A stretch of 64,000 bases of DNA from Glycomyces harbinensis (GTDB taxonomy: Bacteria; Actinomycetota; Actinomycetes; Mycobacteriales; Micromonosporaceae): NCBI RefSeq assembly GCF_900101745.1, contig NZ_FNAD01000011.1, positions 62,001 to 126,000 on the forward strand, written 5' to 3'. The number at the start of each line of letters is the position of its first letter. The stretch's first letter is position 1. The position numbers and the translations under genes are program-made. Of the stretch, positions 35,248 through 43,562 are shown piece after piece. The notes under the pieces were generated by a model that worked only from the letters and a program-made list of their open reading frames with translations, had not been told where the DNA came from and did no database searches.

Positions 35248-35293
35248 GCCTCCTCTTGAATCTATTGCGCTGCAACGGCATACAAGAGGAGGC
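35248..35293. repeat. 11-bp inverted repeat after the esterase gene
   Basis: GCCTCCTCTTG (35248-35258) and CAAGAGGAGGC (35283-35293) are perfect inverted copies separated by 24 bp, 22 bp after the CE1 stop. It may act as a terminator, but the long loop and missing U-run leave room for a mobile-element scar. Confidence 0.5.
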
Positions 35294-35361
35294 TACTTCG
35301 CCGAGCGTAGCCGAATCGGTGGTCGGCGACCGCGATCGCCGGCGGGTGGCCCTCAGGCGAA

Positions 35362-35388
35362 GGGGTCGACCGCTGAACGGTCGCCCCC
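35362..35388. terminator. bidirectional terminator between convergent genes
   Basis: GGGG-T-CGACCG (35362-35372), loop CTGAA, CGGTCG-C-CCCC (35378-35388) forms an 11-bp stem with one mismatch, followed by TTCCTC on the plus strand and immediately downstream of the lipoprotein gene on the minus strand. Confidence 0.75.
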
Positions 35389-35392
35389 TTCC

Positions 35393-36016
35393 TCATTCCG
35401 CGTACCGCTCGGCTCGAATCTGGGCCAGTTCGTCGATCTTCGTCAGGATCATCTCGGCGAAGTCGGTCGAGATGTCGCAGAGGTCCTGCTCGGCGCCGAT
35501 CGCGATGTTCTCATCGGTGAAGCCGAATACTTCCTGTATGCCCTCGGGGTCCTCGCGCAGGACCATGGTCACGAACGAGTCGTCCCCGATCTCGACACGG
35601 TGGTGACAGGAGGTCTCGGAGGCGACCTCGGTCGCCGGGCGGTCCGCGAACTCCACCTCTTCCGCAGCCGGGACTTCGATGACACCGTCGAGCGTGTTCT
35701 CCGTGGGATATGGAATCCATCCGATCTGGTTGCCGTAGATGCTGAACCAGTAGCAGGCCCGGGCGGGCCGCTCGGAGATGTCCAGAGTTCGTCCCTCAGA
35801 TCCGATGCCGAACTGGCTGTAGTCGTCCTGGGAGTAGACGATCGCGCAGGGCAGGCCGGCGAACTCGCCGAGAGCACCGACCTGGTCTTCGAGAGCCGGT
35901 GAGGGCGTAGAGGATTCCGGTGCCGCCTCGGGGTCGCCGGAACCCGCCGTGCAGCCGAGAAGCGCGAGCATCGGGATGAGGACGACAGCCGCGGCGGCGC
36001 GTCGAATCACAGGCAT
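35393..36016 (-). CDS. DUF3558-like lipoprotein
   Basis: The 207-residue protein has a lipoprotein signal peptide with lipobox LLGC (Cys about 22), a short Ser/Pro/Thr linker, and a domain starting DQVGALGEFAGLPCAIV with four further Cys (PCAI, RACYW, TSCHH, DLCDI). This is the typical DUF3558-type pattern of actinobacterial surface lipoproteins of unknown role. Disulfides are expected outside the membrane. It stands alone and converges on the CE1 esterase gene with a shared terminator. Confidence 0.75.
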   Translation of the reverse strand: MPVIRRAAAAVVLIPMLALLGCTAGSGDPEAAPESSTPSPALEDQVGALGEFAGLPCAIVYSQDDYSQFGIGSEGRTLDISERPARACYWFSIYGNQIGWIPYPTENTLDGVIEVPAAEEVEFADRPATEVASETSCHHRVEIGDDSFVTMVLREDPEGIQEVFGFTDENIAIGAEQDLCDISTDFAEMILTKIDELAQIRAERYAE

Positions 36017-36167
36017 GCACTACACGGTAAGGAATGCGGACGGGGAGGGGTCCCGCCGAAGCGTTCAGATCTTCGACACTCAACGACGGTCGAGCGCGGC
36101 TGCGCAGCACCGACCAACAGACGAAGAGCCGACCGCTCCGCGGTCGCCCCTGCCCCGTGCCGCCAGC

Positions 36168-36340
36168 TAGAACGTGTGGGTGACGGCAGTCGGGCTCCCA
36201 TACCTCAAGGCGGGCACGCTCGTCAGCGGCTACCGCCGCCTGACCTTGCAATACGAGCAACACGGCCACCTGTCCGCCGGGTTTCCCACCCTCCCCGCCA
36301 TCACCTGCGCTAAGAAGCTCGCCAACTGAGACACGCTCTA
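36168..36340 (+). mobile_element. internally deleted IS5-type insertion sequence remnant
   Basis: The segment is flanked by TAGAACGTGT (36168-36177) and ACACGCTCTA (36331-36340), inverted copies with one mismatch. The outermost TA on both sides fits the TA target duplication of the IS427 group. Inside, 36183-36329 (plus strand) encodes the last 48 residues of a transposase: SGYRRLTLQYEQHGHLSAGF, then LPAITCAKKLAN and a stop, which is the usual C-terminal end of IS5-type DDE transposases. The rest of the transposase is missing, leaving a 173-bp MITE-like element. Confidence 0.6.
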
Positions 36341-36361
36341 AGTAAGGCAGACATTATGACA

Positions 36362-36389
36362 TTGACCCTCTTCAATTTACTTGTATAAT
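36362..36389 (+). promoter_or_regulatory. near-consensus sigma-A promoter
   Basis: TTGACC (36362-36367), 16-bp spacer, TATAAT (36384-36389). It is flanked by the inverted repeat ACATTAT (36351-36357)/ATAATGT (36385-36391) that overlaps the -10. Such a strong promoter is rare in this GC-rich DNA. Confidence 0.75.
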
Positions 36390-36442
36390 GTATGACGTCT
36401 GATGTTATGTTGCTGACCGCTCGGGGCAGACGGGAGAAGCTT

Positions 36443-36589
36443 GTGTTCGGCTCGATTCGGTTCTTCGCCTGGAACTTTTTCGACGCCCGCAAACCGTTGG
36501 GGCTGCTGGCTTCGACGGCCGTTGTCTGCGTCGGCTCGGTGGCCGTGGTCGCCGCCCACGCCGGTCACGGGCGGCACGAGGAGAAATAA
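36443..36589 (+). CDS. small membrane protein, 48 aa
   Basis: From GTG 36443 the product reads VFGSIRFFAWNFFDARKPLG, followed by a hydrophobic helix LLASTAVVCVGSVAVVAAHA and a His-rich polar end (HGRHEEK). The ribosome site GGGAG (36432-36436) has ideal spacing, and a near-consensus promoter lies about 50 bp upstream. An upstream ATG at 36392 would lie before the expected transcription start. No family is recognised. It precedes the GH2 gene by 94 bp and may share its transcript. Confidence 0.5.
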   Translation: MFGSIRFFAWNFFDARKPLGLLASTAVVCVGSVAVVAAHAGHGRHEEK

Positions 36590-36683
36590 GTCGGCCGCCG
36601 GAGTTCTCGTGCCAGAGGCTCCGGCCGCCCGCAAGCCCGGTCCCACCCCCCACCCCCCACCGGACCCGAACGAAGGAGCCCCC

Positions 36684-39350
36684 ATGGCCTCTCGACCCGA
36701 CCAACCCAATCTCTCCCGTCGCCGCCTCCTCCAGTCCGCTGCCATCCTCCCGGCGGCCGCGATCCACGCGTTGACGCCGGATGGAGCCGGTGCCGCCGTC
36801 GAGGCGGTCGCGACCGACGGCGTCTCCGCCGGCAATGCCGCGCTCACTTCCATCGATCTTGCCGGAACGTGGAGCTTCACCCCGGCGGGCCGGGCGACGA
36901 CGTCGATCAGCGTGCCCGGCGGCGGCTGGTACAAGCAAGGATTCACAGACGTGAACGAGGCGGTGTACTCGCGCAGCATCACCGTGCCGGACTCGGGGCA
37001 GCCGCAGTCGACCTGGATCGAGTTCGGCGCCGTCAATCACCAGGCGACACTGTCGGTCGACGGCCGCGTGGTCGCCACCCAGACAACGGCGTTCACCCCG
37101 TCGAACTTCGACATCAGCGCCTACGCGGCGCCCGGCACCACCCACACGATCTCGGTGAATGTGAAGGGCCGCGGCGCGTTGAAGGCATCCAACGGCCGGT
37201 ACCTGGTGCCCGACGCCGCAACGTGGTCCGAGGCGGTCCCGCAGGGCATCTTCGGGTCCGCGTTCCTGCGGGTGTACCCGGCGGTGTACGTCAGCGACAC
37301 GTTCGTGCGTACGTCGGTGGCGAACAAGACGCTGAGCTACGACGTGACGGTGCGGAACACGTCGGGCAGCTCCCGGTCGGTGACGTTGACCGGGTCGCTG
37401 TCGTCCAAGAACGGAACGGCTTTCAGCTACCCGGAATTGCCCAGCCGTACGGTCACCGTGGCGGCCCGCTCGACCGCGACCGTGACCGTCGGGCCGGTCG
37501 CGTGGAACCTCGACAGCACCTCGTACTGGTGGCCCAACGTGCCGTACCGGTCGGGGTACCGGGCGCAGCTGCACGGGCTGGCGGTGCATGCCGTCACCGA
37601 CGACGGCCGGACGAGCGACGCCGAGTACCGGTTCGGGTTCCGGGAGGCCACCCAGAACGGTGACTACTACTACCTCAACGGCGTGCGTGTGAACTTCCGC
37701 GGCGACAACCTCCAGGGCGCCAACTACGACCGGATCAACAACGGCGGCAAGGGCGACGCGTACCACACCCTGCCCGGCTTCCTGCCTCCGTCGCCGGGCA
37801 ACGGCGGCTGGCCGCAGGCGGTGGACAACTACCAGCGGCTGAACTACAACGTGGTGCGCATCCACCAGGAGCCCGGGAGCCCGTACATGTTGGATGTCGC
37901 CGACGAGATGGGCCTGATGATCATCGACGAGGTCGCGATTCGCGGCTCCCAATCCTCGCAGGAGTGGAGGGACCCCGTCGGGCACGACAACATGGTCAAC
38001 CACGCCCGTGCGCTGGTCCTGCGCGACCGCAACCACCCCGCGATCATCCGCTGGAGTCAGAACAACGAGCCGAATCAGAGCGGCCAGGATTCCGAGCAGT
38101 TCGAGAAGGACCTGTACGCGGCGATGAACGGCGCCGACGGCACCCGGCCGATCATTGTCGAGGTGGGCGTCGGCAACAATGTCAGCCTGTATCCCGGGAT
38201 GACGTACGCCAACTTCGCGGTGATCCCGCACTACGTCGACGGCTTCGGCAGGTACGGGGAGGGCCTGGTCAGCGTGAACGGGCGGCCCGACGGCGAGGGC
38301 GAGTACATCTGGCCGGCGTGCAACAACAAGCAGGGCTTCGAGTGGTTCGCCACGGCAACGCTGGCCAAGCGCGGCAAGGGCGCCGCCGACCTGCGTCCGT
38401 ACACGCTGCTGTCCGCCTGGGCCAGCGTCGTGCCCGGGGTGCGCACCGGCGACTTCGTCCCGGAGGAGGGCGGTCGCCCCGTCTACGGCGTGGACAACCT
38501 CCCGGACCCCTGGAGCAACCCGCAGATCCAGCGGGTGCAGGCGGCGTTCAACCCGGTGGCCGCGGTCGACCTCCCGTACTGGTCGGCCTCCGGCGTCTCG
38601 GATGTGAACGGCACCTTCCCGCTGCCGCAGGCGGTGCCCAACTACGCCCGGAACGCCACGGTCACCCGCACCATCACCGTGTTCAACGACGGCTTCACCG
38701 GCACCTCGGTGGACTTCACCTGGACTGCCCGGCTCGACAGCCCCACCGGCACGGTCGTCGCGTCGGGCAGCACCAACCTGACCATCCCGCTCGGCACGCG
38801 GGCCACTCAGCCGGTGTCCTTCACCGCGCCCGCCTCCGGCAGCCGCGTGTACCTGGTGCTGTCGACGGCGAAGTCCGGCAGCACCCTCTTCACCGACGCG
38901 GTCGAGTACTTCACCATCGGCGGAACCGAATCCGGACCCGCACCCGGCACGTACCGCATCGTCAACCGCAACAGCGGCAAGCCCCTCGCCATCGCCGGCA
39001 ACTCCACCGCCGACGGCGCCAAGGCGATCCAACAGAGCGGCACTTCCACGTGGACGATCAGCACCACACAGGACGCCTACACCTTGCGCTACACCGCCTC
39101 TGGAAAGGAGCTCGACGTCAACGCCGGCAGCACCACGGCGGGCCTGCAGCTGCAGCAGTGGTCGGCCAACGGCGGCACCAACCAGATGTGGTATCTGCGC
39201 TCCACCGGTGACGGCTACTACACGATCGTCGCCCGTAACAGCGGACTGGTGGCCGACGTCTCCGGCGCGTCGACCAACGATGGGGCGCAGGTAGTGCAAT
39301 GGAGCGCCAACGGCGGGACCAACCAGCAATGGCAGTTCATATCCGCCTAG
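36684..39350 (+). CDS. Tat-exported GH2-family glycoside hydrolase with ricin-type (CBM13) domain
   Basis: The 888-residue enzyme has a Tat signal (SRRRLLQSAAILPAAA). It then shows the GH2 sugar-binding domain (AGTWSFTPAG to FLRVYPAVYVSD), an immunoglobulin-like domain, and a TIM barrel with YLNGVRVNFRGDNLQG, IHQEPGSPYMLDVADEMGLM, the acid/base Glu462 in QNNEPNQ and a likely nucleophile Glu540 in GEGEYIWP. A C-terminal beta-trefoil (about 755-888) carries repeated LQQWSANGGTNQMW and VVQWSANGGTNQQW ricin motifs for galactose/xylan binding. The exact glycosidase activity is unclear. GAAGGAG precedes ATG 36684. Confidence 0.88.
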   Translation: MASRPDQPNLSRRRLLQSAAILPAAAIHALTPDGAGAAVEAVATDGVSAGNAALTSIDLAGTWSFTPAGRATTSISVPGGGWYKQGFTDVNEAVYSRSITVPDSGQPQSTWIEFGAVNHQATLSVDGRVVATQTTAFTPSNFDISAYAAPGTTHTISVNVKGRGALKASNGRYLVPDAATWSEAVPQGIFGSAFLRVYPAVYVSDTFVRTSVANKTLSYDVTVRNTSGSSRSVTLTGSLSSKNGTAFSYPELPSRTVTVAARSTATVTVGPVAWNLDSTSYWWPNVPYRSGYRAQLHGLAVHAVTDDGRTSDAEYRFGFREATQNGDYYYLNGVRVNFRGDNLQGANYDRINNGGKGDAYHTLPGFLPPSPGNGGWPQAVDNYQRLNYNVVRIHQEPGSPYMLDVADEMGLMIIDEVAIRGSQSSQEWRDPVGHDNMVNHARALVLRDRNHPAIIRWSQNNEPNQSGQDSEQFEKDLYAAMNGADGTRPIIVEVGVGNNVSLYPGMTYANFAVIPHYVDGFGRYGEGLVSVNGRPDGEGEYIWPACNNKQGFEWFATATLAKRGKGAADLRPYTLLSAWASVVPGVRTGDFVPEEGGRPVYGVDNLPDPWSNPQIQRVQAAFNPVAAVDLPYWSASGVSDVNGTFPLPQAVPNYARNATVTRTITVFNDGFTGTSVDFTWTARLDSPTGTVVASGSTNLTIPLGTRATQPVSFTAPASGSRVYLVLSTAKSGSTLFTDAVEYFTIGGTESGPAPGTYRIVNRNSGKPLAIAGNSTADGAKAIQQSGTSTWTISTTQDAYTLRYTASGKELDVNAGSTTAGLQLQQWSANGGTNQMWYLRSTGDGYYTIVARNSGLVADVSGASTNDGAQVVQWSANGGTNQQWQFISA

Positions 39351-39556
39351 GGTGCTTCGGCAGTGTCCCGGCGGTGGCTCAGGTCGAGTCCAGGGCCTCC
39401 GTCGGGTCGAGCGGCGCGGACCGCCGGGTAGAGGCCTGCGACCGCGCCGCTCGCCAGGGGGCGGCAAATCCGCCGGAGCGATGAGCCCTCCTCTGCCTCG
39501 GGCTGATTCCCCAAGGACCGCAGGCGATCGCCCAACTCGCTGGCGTCGAGCTCCAT
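39347..39556 (-). pseudogene. remnant of a MacB/FtsX-type ABC permease C terminus
   Basis: The minus-strand frame contains SGAVAGLYPAVRAARPDG, which matches the last transmembrane-to-cytoplasm end of MacB/FtsX-like permeases (usually GxxAGLYPAxRAARLxP). The preceding 40 residues (ELGDRLRSLGNQPEAEEGSS) do not look like the normal membrane helices. It overlaps the end of the GH2 gene. I read it as a deletion scar. Confidence 0.35.
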
Positions 39557-39574
39557 CCCGCTCTCGCCTTTTCA

Positions 39575-39850
39575 CTAGACGGTCTGTTGGAACGCCTGAC
39601 CGGCCCGTCGCGCGCCCGCAGCCCCGAAACCGGCCCCTCGGCCCCCGGATCCCCCGTCGAACCGCCCCCGGTCGCCTACCCGCCAGCGCCCTCAAGAACC
39701 CTCGGAAAGCGCCTCTCCCCCACCGACCGCGACACCCTCATCGCCGGCGCCACCCAAACTAAACTCGCCCGCCACTACAACGTCGACACCAGCACCATCA
39801 AACGCATTCTGCGCCAAACGGCAAGGTCGGAGACCCAAGGCTCACGGTGA
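39575..39850 (+). repeat. HTH repeat unit, copy 1 (shortened)
   Basis: From CTAGACGG the frame reads LDGLLERLTGPS, a Pro-rich stretch and one HTH of resolvase/Hin type (LSPTDRDTLIAG, TKLARHYNVDTSTIKRILRQ), using TTG 39587 as possible start. Copy 2 at 44832 has the same beginning but two HTHs, so this copy looks like a deletion between the two HTH repeats. The function is unknown; related HTH tails occur near site-specific recombinases. Confidence 0.5.
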
Positions 39851-39901
39851 TATACACCGCGAACCACGCCGCCGATGGACGGAGCCGATCCACACGCTGC
39901 T

Positions 39902-39936
39902 GGGGGCATCCGGCCGCTGAACGGCCGGATGCCCCC
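39902..39936. terminator. 15-bp perfect hairpin after a small secreted protein gene
   Basis: GGGGGCATCCGGCCG (39902-39916), loop CTGAA, CGGCCGGATGCCCCC (39922-39936). It lies 43 bp downstream of the minus-strand gene ending at 39980. The CCG-CTGAA-CGG tip is the same as in the hairpin at 35362-35388. Confidence 0.8.
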
Positions 39937-39979
39937 GAGGAAGATCAATGACGCGCAGGACCGGGTCCTCGGCGATCGA

Positions 39980-40282
39980 TCAGAAGTACTGGTAGTACCA
40001 GCCACCGGTACCGCGAGTGCACGGTGTGGTGTCGTATCCGTAAAGGTATTCAGCCATCTCCCGGTCGAAATTGCAGTCGCGCCAGGTGAGGAAGGGCCCC
40101 TCCCACGCTTGGATGCTGACGGTGTCGTCGGTTCCTGCGGGCTCACTGGCGGCAGCCGGTGCCGAAACGAGCGCGCCGGCCCCCAGCGCGAGACCAGCAG
40201 TGATCGCGGCGGCGGCGACCGCGCGCGTCAAGCGCGGCAGCTTTCGCCGGTCGGGGCGAGGCCGAGTCGCAATGGTAGCCAT
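39980..40282 (-). CDS. small secreted protein, 100 aa
   Basis: A long basic N-region (RPRPDRRKLPRLTR) and a hydrophobic core (AVAAAAITAGLALGAGALVS, cleavage after APAAA) form a signal peptide. The mature part of about 55 residues has two Cys (RDCNF and TPCTR) and an aromatic end GGWYYQYF. AAGGAGG precedes ATG 40282. No family is recognised. It is monocistronic, with a strong terminator. Confidence 0.7.
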   Translation of the reverse strand: MATIATRPRPDRRKLPRLTRAVAAAAITAGLALGAGALVSAPAAASEPAGTDDTVSIQAWEGPFLTWRDCNFDREMAEYLYGYDTTPCTRGTGGWYYQYF

Positions 40283-40670
40283 AGTGCCTCCTTAGAAATT
40301 GCGGACCCGAAGTGCTCACATGAGGACCACATCGGCTCATTCGGATAGACCGCTCTGCACGCGAGCGGGCCGCTGACAGAATCATCCTCGCGGCGAATGA
40401 CTGCCTTTACAAGGCGGAGCACCGGCAGAATAGCGGCAGGTCGCATGGATGTTCAATTCCTCTACAACCACAATCCTCGACCAATTTGAAACAAGTTCAT
40501 TGTCCGTACAACTACTGGGTTACGGGGAGGGCGCTATATGAGGAGAGCCGCCGGACGCCCCTCACGGGTCGCGGCAGGGCTTATCCAAGTTCCAAAGGTG
40601 ATCCGGCGCGGGGTGGTCCTGTCGGCGCACAATGAAGACCACAGGCGGCTCGGTTGCAGTGAGGTGCGTG
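40283..40670. promoter_or_regulatory. 388-bp divergent promoter region
   Basis: This interval between two divergent genes has AT-rich stretches (40441-40530) consistent with promoters for both, including TTGAAA at 40486-40491. No gene or clear operator is seen. Confidence 0.3.
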
Positions 40671-41216
40671 GTGAGCGAGACGGATGCGGTGCAGCGCGGC
40701 GGTGCGCCGGTCGCATTCACGGTTCTGCACGTCGAGGGGTTGGTCAAGAGTCCCCGGGACGAGGGTGCGCCCGATTTGAAGCCGGTCGGCACGCGGTCAG
40801 TAGTGACGTTGCGGCGTCCGTCGGACGAGATGGAGTCGACTACGGTCGAGTTCGCTTGTCCCACTTGTGGACGCACGGTGGCGGCGCGAATGCGCAGCCG
40901 TGCGGAATGGTCGCGGTTGCGGCGCCGGCGGCTGACGCAGGGCCTGGTGGCCCTCCTGGCCGTCGTCTGGGGCATATGGCTGTTCATCGACACCGTGAAA
41001 GCCGGACCCGAAGGCGCGGAGATCCTGTTCTGCGCGGTCGTTGCGATGGGCTCGCCTCTTGCGGCCTTTTACGGCATCGTCTCGGCCGTCTTGGCACTCG
41101 CGAGCAAAGGCATCGCCATCGAGGGCGAGGCAGACCCCCGGCTTCTCGCGGGCGCGATCGCCCCCGAAGACCAGTTCCACGTCGACGGCGCCCGCCTCGT
41201 AAAACACGCCGTGTAA
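40671..41216 (+). CDS. hypothetical membrane protein with CPTC zinc-ribbon-like motif, 181 aa
   Basis: The N-terminal half ends in FACPTCGRTVAARM (one CxxC pair, about 62-75), like half a zinc ribbon. Two hydrophobic helices follow (LVALLAVVWGIWLFI and ILFCAVVAMGSPLAAFYGIV), and a polar C-terminal tail. GTG 40671 with GAGG upstream is preferred; ATG 40632 is an alternative lacking a ribosome site. No family is recognised, and no neighbour suggests its job. Confidence 0.55.
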   Translation: MSETDAVQRGGAPVAFTVLHVEGLVKSPRDEGAPDLKPVGTRSVVTLRRPSDEMESTTVEFACPTCGRTVAARMRSRAEWSRLRRRRLTQGLVALLAVVWGIWLFIDTVKAGPEGAEILFCAVVAMGSPLAAFYGIVSAVLALASKGIAIEGEADPRLLAGAIAPEDQFHVDGARLVKHAV

Positions 41217-41748
41217 CTCCTCCAAGGCGAGTCTGCGACCCGGTCGAGGCGGCCAGAGCCTTCTCGTCGTCCACCCACGCACCCGCTCGCAGACACGAGC
41301 CGCCGCAACGGAGTCCTTCGAGTCGTACGCGGCCGAACTCTGGGCGGCCGAGACCGACGACGCCGAGCGGTAAGGGCCACATCCGCCGACGCGGCCCTAC
41401 TCTGCCGGTCTACGGTGCGGAGATAGTGACGACGGCGTCGGGGCACTCGGCCGCGTCGGTCGGATAGTCGCCCGTCGGCAAACCGATCCGGTGCAGCGTC
41501 TCCTCTTGCCATGCGACCGACCCCGATCCTTGGGCAAGGGAGTCCTGCTGAATGCGGTGACGGATCAGCATCCGAGTCCACTAGAGACTGACCGAGGTTG
41601 CATGCGGCGGAAGGAATCTTGCATGTAAAGCATCACAGCACTCATGCGCCCCAAAAGTTGAACGCGTTCGATATTTTGGAGATCCGCGTAATCCGGACCG
41701 TCCTATAGGACTCCGGTGCTCGATTTCAACACACCAGAGGAGTACCCC
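41217..41748. other. 532-bp region with promoter palindromes and no clear gene
   Basis: A 53-codon minus-strand frame (41410-41571) has plausible codon use but no family. Near the right end lie the palindromes GAACGCGTTC (41660-41669) and GTCCTATAGGAC (41700-41711), the latter flanked by CCGGA/TCCGG. They are probably operator or leader structures of the secreted protein gene starting at 41749. Confidence 0.35.
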
Positions 41749-42399
41749 ATGCGCACCTTCGGCAAGACCGGTCGCCACCTCGCCGCAGTCGCGGCCTCCG
41801 CCGCCCTCGTGCTCGCCTCCGCCGATTCCGCGCTCGCGCAGACGACCGACGAGAACGCGGACGCCGCGGCGACCCCGCAGTCCAGCTTCTCCTTTCTCGA
41901 CCAGGAGCTGCCGAACCCGACCCTCTGGGAGAACGACCCCATGCAGCCGGAGTATCGCGTCGACCGGGAGTCCCCGGTCAAGGACCCGGCGGGCGTCCTC
42001 CTGACCTTCTGGGACACCCAGAGCCTGGACGCCCTGCTCAACAACGGGACATACCAGCTCACCAACCACGCCTACGTGAGTGCGGGCTACGACAACTGCG
42101 TGTGGGTTTCCGCCAATAAGACCACGCAGTGCTTCGTGCCCTACGACGTCGAACTCGGCAAGACCTACACCCTGAGCGGACCCGTGAACTACAGGGCCTT
42201 CACGACGCTCACCGACGACGACGCCGGCGTCTACACCGCGCGCGACATCCCCCAGGTGGACTTCGCGGGCTTCGCCGAGCTCTACGGCTACGACCCCGCC
42301 AACGACAACAACGTGACCTTCGTGGAGAAGCCGGAGACCAGGGGCGGCGACTACTACGACAACTACGGCCTCGTCACCTGGGAGACGCCCCGCGGCTAA
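41749..42399 (+). CDS. secreted protein of unknown function, 216 aa
   Basis: A signal peptide (MRTFGKTGRHLAAVAASAAL, cleavage after SALA at about 31) precedes an acidic, Asn/Asp/Tyr-rich mature protein with two Cys (NCVW and QCFV) about 12 residues apart. The repeated short strands around NNGTYQLTNHAYVSAGYDN suggest a beta-sandwich. GAGGAG precedes ATG 41749. It is monocistronic between a palindromic promoter and a terminator. The family is not recognised. Confidence 0.7.
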   Translation: MRTFGKTGRHLAAVAASAALVLASADSALAQTTDENADAAATPQSSFSFLDQELPNPTLWENDPMQPEYRVDRESPVKDPAGVLLTFWDTQSLDALLNNGTYQLTNHAYVSAGYDNCVWVSANKTTQCFVPYDVELGKTYTLSGPVNYRAFTTLTDDDAGVYTARDIPQVDFAGFAELYGYDPANDNNVTFVEKPETRGGDYYDNYGLVTWETPRG

Positions 42400-42417
42400 G
42401 CTCACATGACGAATGAA

Positions 42418-42460
42418 ACGGGCTCCGCCCCCTGCCAATGGGGACGGGGCCCGCTTTGGT
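42418..42460 (+). terminator. terminator of the secreted protein gene
   Basis: A GC-rich hairpin (CGGGCTCCGCCCC pairing with GGGGACGGGGCCCG, with two mismatches) ends in TTTGGT, 19 bp after the stop codon. Confidence 0.75.
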
Positions 42461-42715
42461 CTCTACTCGTCATCCGTTGCTTCACCGTGGACCACGACGA
42501 CCGGGCAGGCGGCAGGGACGACGCATTTGAAACTCACAGACCCGAGCAGGGTCCCCGGCGACGAGCAGGAGGGTCGCGACCGCCCGCGGGCGACCGGCGA
42601 CCGCCTCCCCCTGTCGCACCGCGTTTTCAGCCCCCGTCGGGTCCGACGGCGGCCTTCGCAGCCCCCAGAGGATTCGATGGGTTGCGGCCGATGCAGTATC
42701 GCCGCCGGCCGTGAG

Positions 42716-43492
42716 TCAGTCGGTGACCCAGTCCATGTGCTCGATCCAGTGCTCGAACAGTGCCCGATCGCCCAGGACCTCCAGCGCGGGAGTCGCGTTC
42801 AGCGGGCGACGCCTGCTGATCACGAGGAGGAGATCGGCGGCCGGGCCGCGCACCGCGACGTCGGCCTTGGCGTGCGTGCGCTCCAGGACGACCTTGTCGG
42901 ATTGCCGGCGGGCCAGCCACTCCCCGGGCGCGTCGACGGCGTGGAAGTGCAGGGTCTGGCCGTCGCCGCGCATCGCGTCGGCGAAGCCCTCCCGGTTCTC
43001 CCAGTAGCCGCGGGAGGTCAGCGTGTCCAGCCAGTCCTCGACGGCCGCGACGGCGTACTCGGGTGCGATCTCGTACGGCGCGTCGAGCGTGGCGGCGGCG
43101 TCCGCGCGGTGCACGCTGGCCTCGCCGAAGAGGCGGCGCGACCAGAACGGCACGCCTGCGGCGGCGCCGGACGGATCCCAGACCGGCGTGTCGTCGGCGA
43201 CGGATCGGAACGCCAGCTCGGCCTCGGCTGCACCCTCGTTCAGCCAGGCGCGCCACAGGCTCGAATCCGTCGGCGCCGGGACGTAGCGGGCGAACGCCTC
43301 ACTCGGTTCCGACATCTGCTCCCCCACGAGCATGCTCACCATGCGCTGCGTCGAGCCGACATGGTCGACGAGATCAGCCAACATCCACTCGGGACAAGTA
43401 GGCACCGGGGCCGAGGCGTTCCCGTCCTGCACCCATTCGGCGAACGTGCTCGTCTGCTCGACAACACCGTTCAAATACGCGGTCGTGTCCAT
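42716..43492 (-). CDS. maleylpyruvate isomerase-family (mycothiol-dependent type, DinB-like) protein
   Basis: The 258-residue protein has the N-terminal DinB-like metal-binding domain of the mycothiol-dependent maleylpyruvate isomerase family: VPTCPEWMLADLVDHVGSTQ (about 30-49, with His45), a mid-protein FGEASVHRADAAATLD (second His region) and a C-terminal domain of the same family. Such proteins use mycothiol as cofactor, or are divergent DinB-fold transferases. GGAGG precedes ATG 43492. It is divergent from the phosphotransferase gene, 70 bp apart. Confidence 0.75.
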   Translation of the reverse strand: MDTTAYLNGVVEQTSTFAEWVQDGNASAPVPTCPEWMLADLVDHVGSTQRMVSMLVGEQMSEPSEAFARYVPAPTDSSLWRAWLNEGAAEAELAFRSVADDTPVWDPSGAAAGVPFWSRRLFGEASVHRADAAATLDAPYEIAPEYAVAAVEDWLDTLTSRGYWENREGFADAMRGDGQTLHFHAVDAPGEWLARRQSDKVVLERTHAKADVAVRGPAADLLLVISRRRPLNATPALEVLGDRALFEHWIEHMDWVTD

Positions 43493-43562
43493 CGCTGCGC
43501 CTCCATCTGCTCGGACAGTTGCCGCCATTGAACCAGCTGAGCCGCGACAGAGGCAGGAGCCG

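Noticed and set aside
36405-39695. A 1096-codon minus-strand frame opposite the GH2 gene
   Set aside because: The plus-strand GH2 domains, Tat signal and catalytic motifs are unambiguous; the opposite frame is His/Arg/Val-rich noise.
41410-41571. 53-codon minus-strand frame
   Set aside because: Codon use is plausible but the ribosome site is weak and no homologue is recognised, so I did not list it as a gene.
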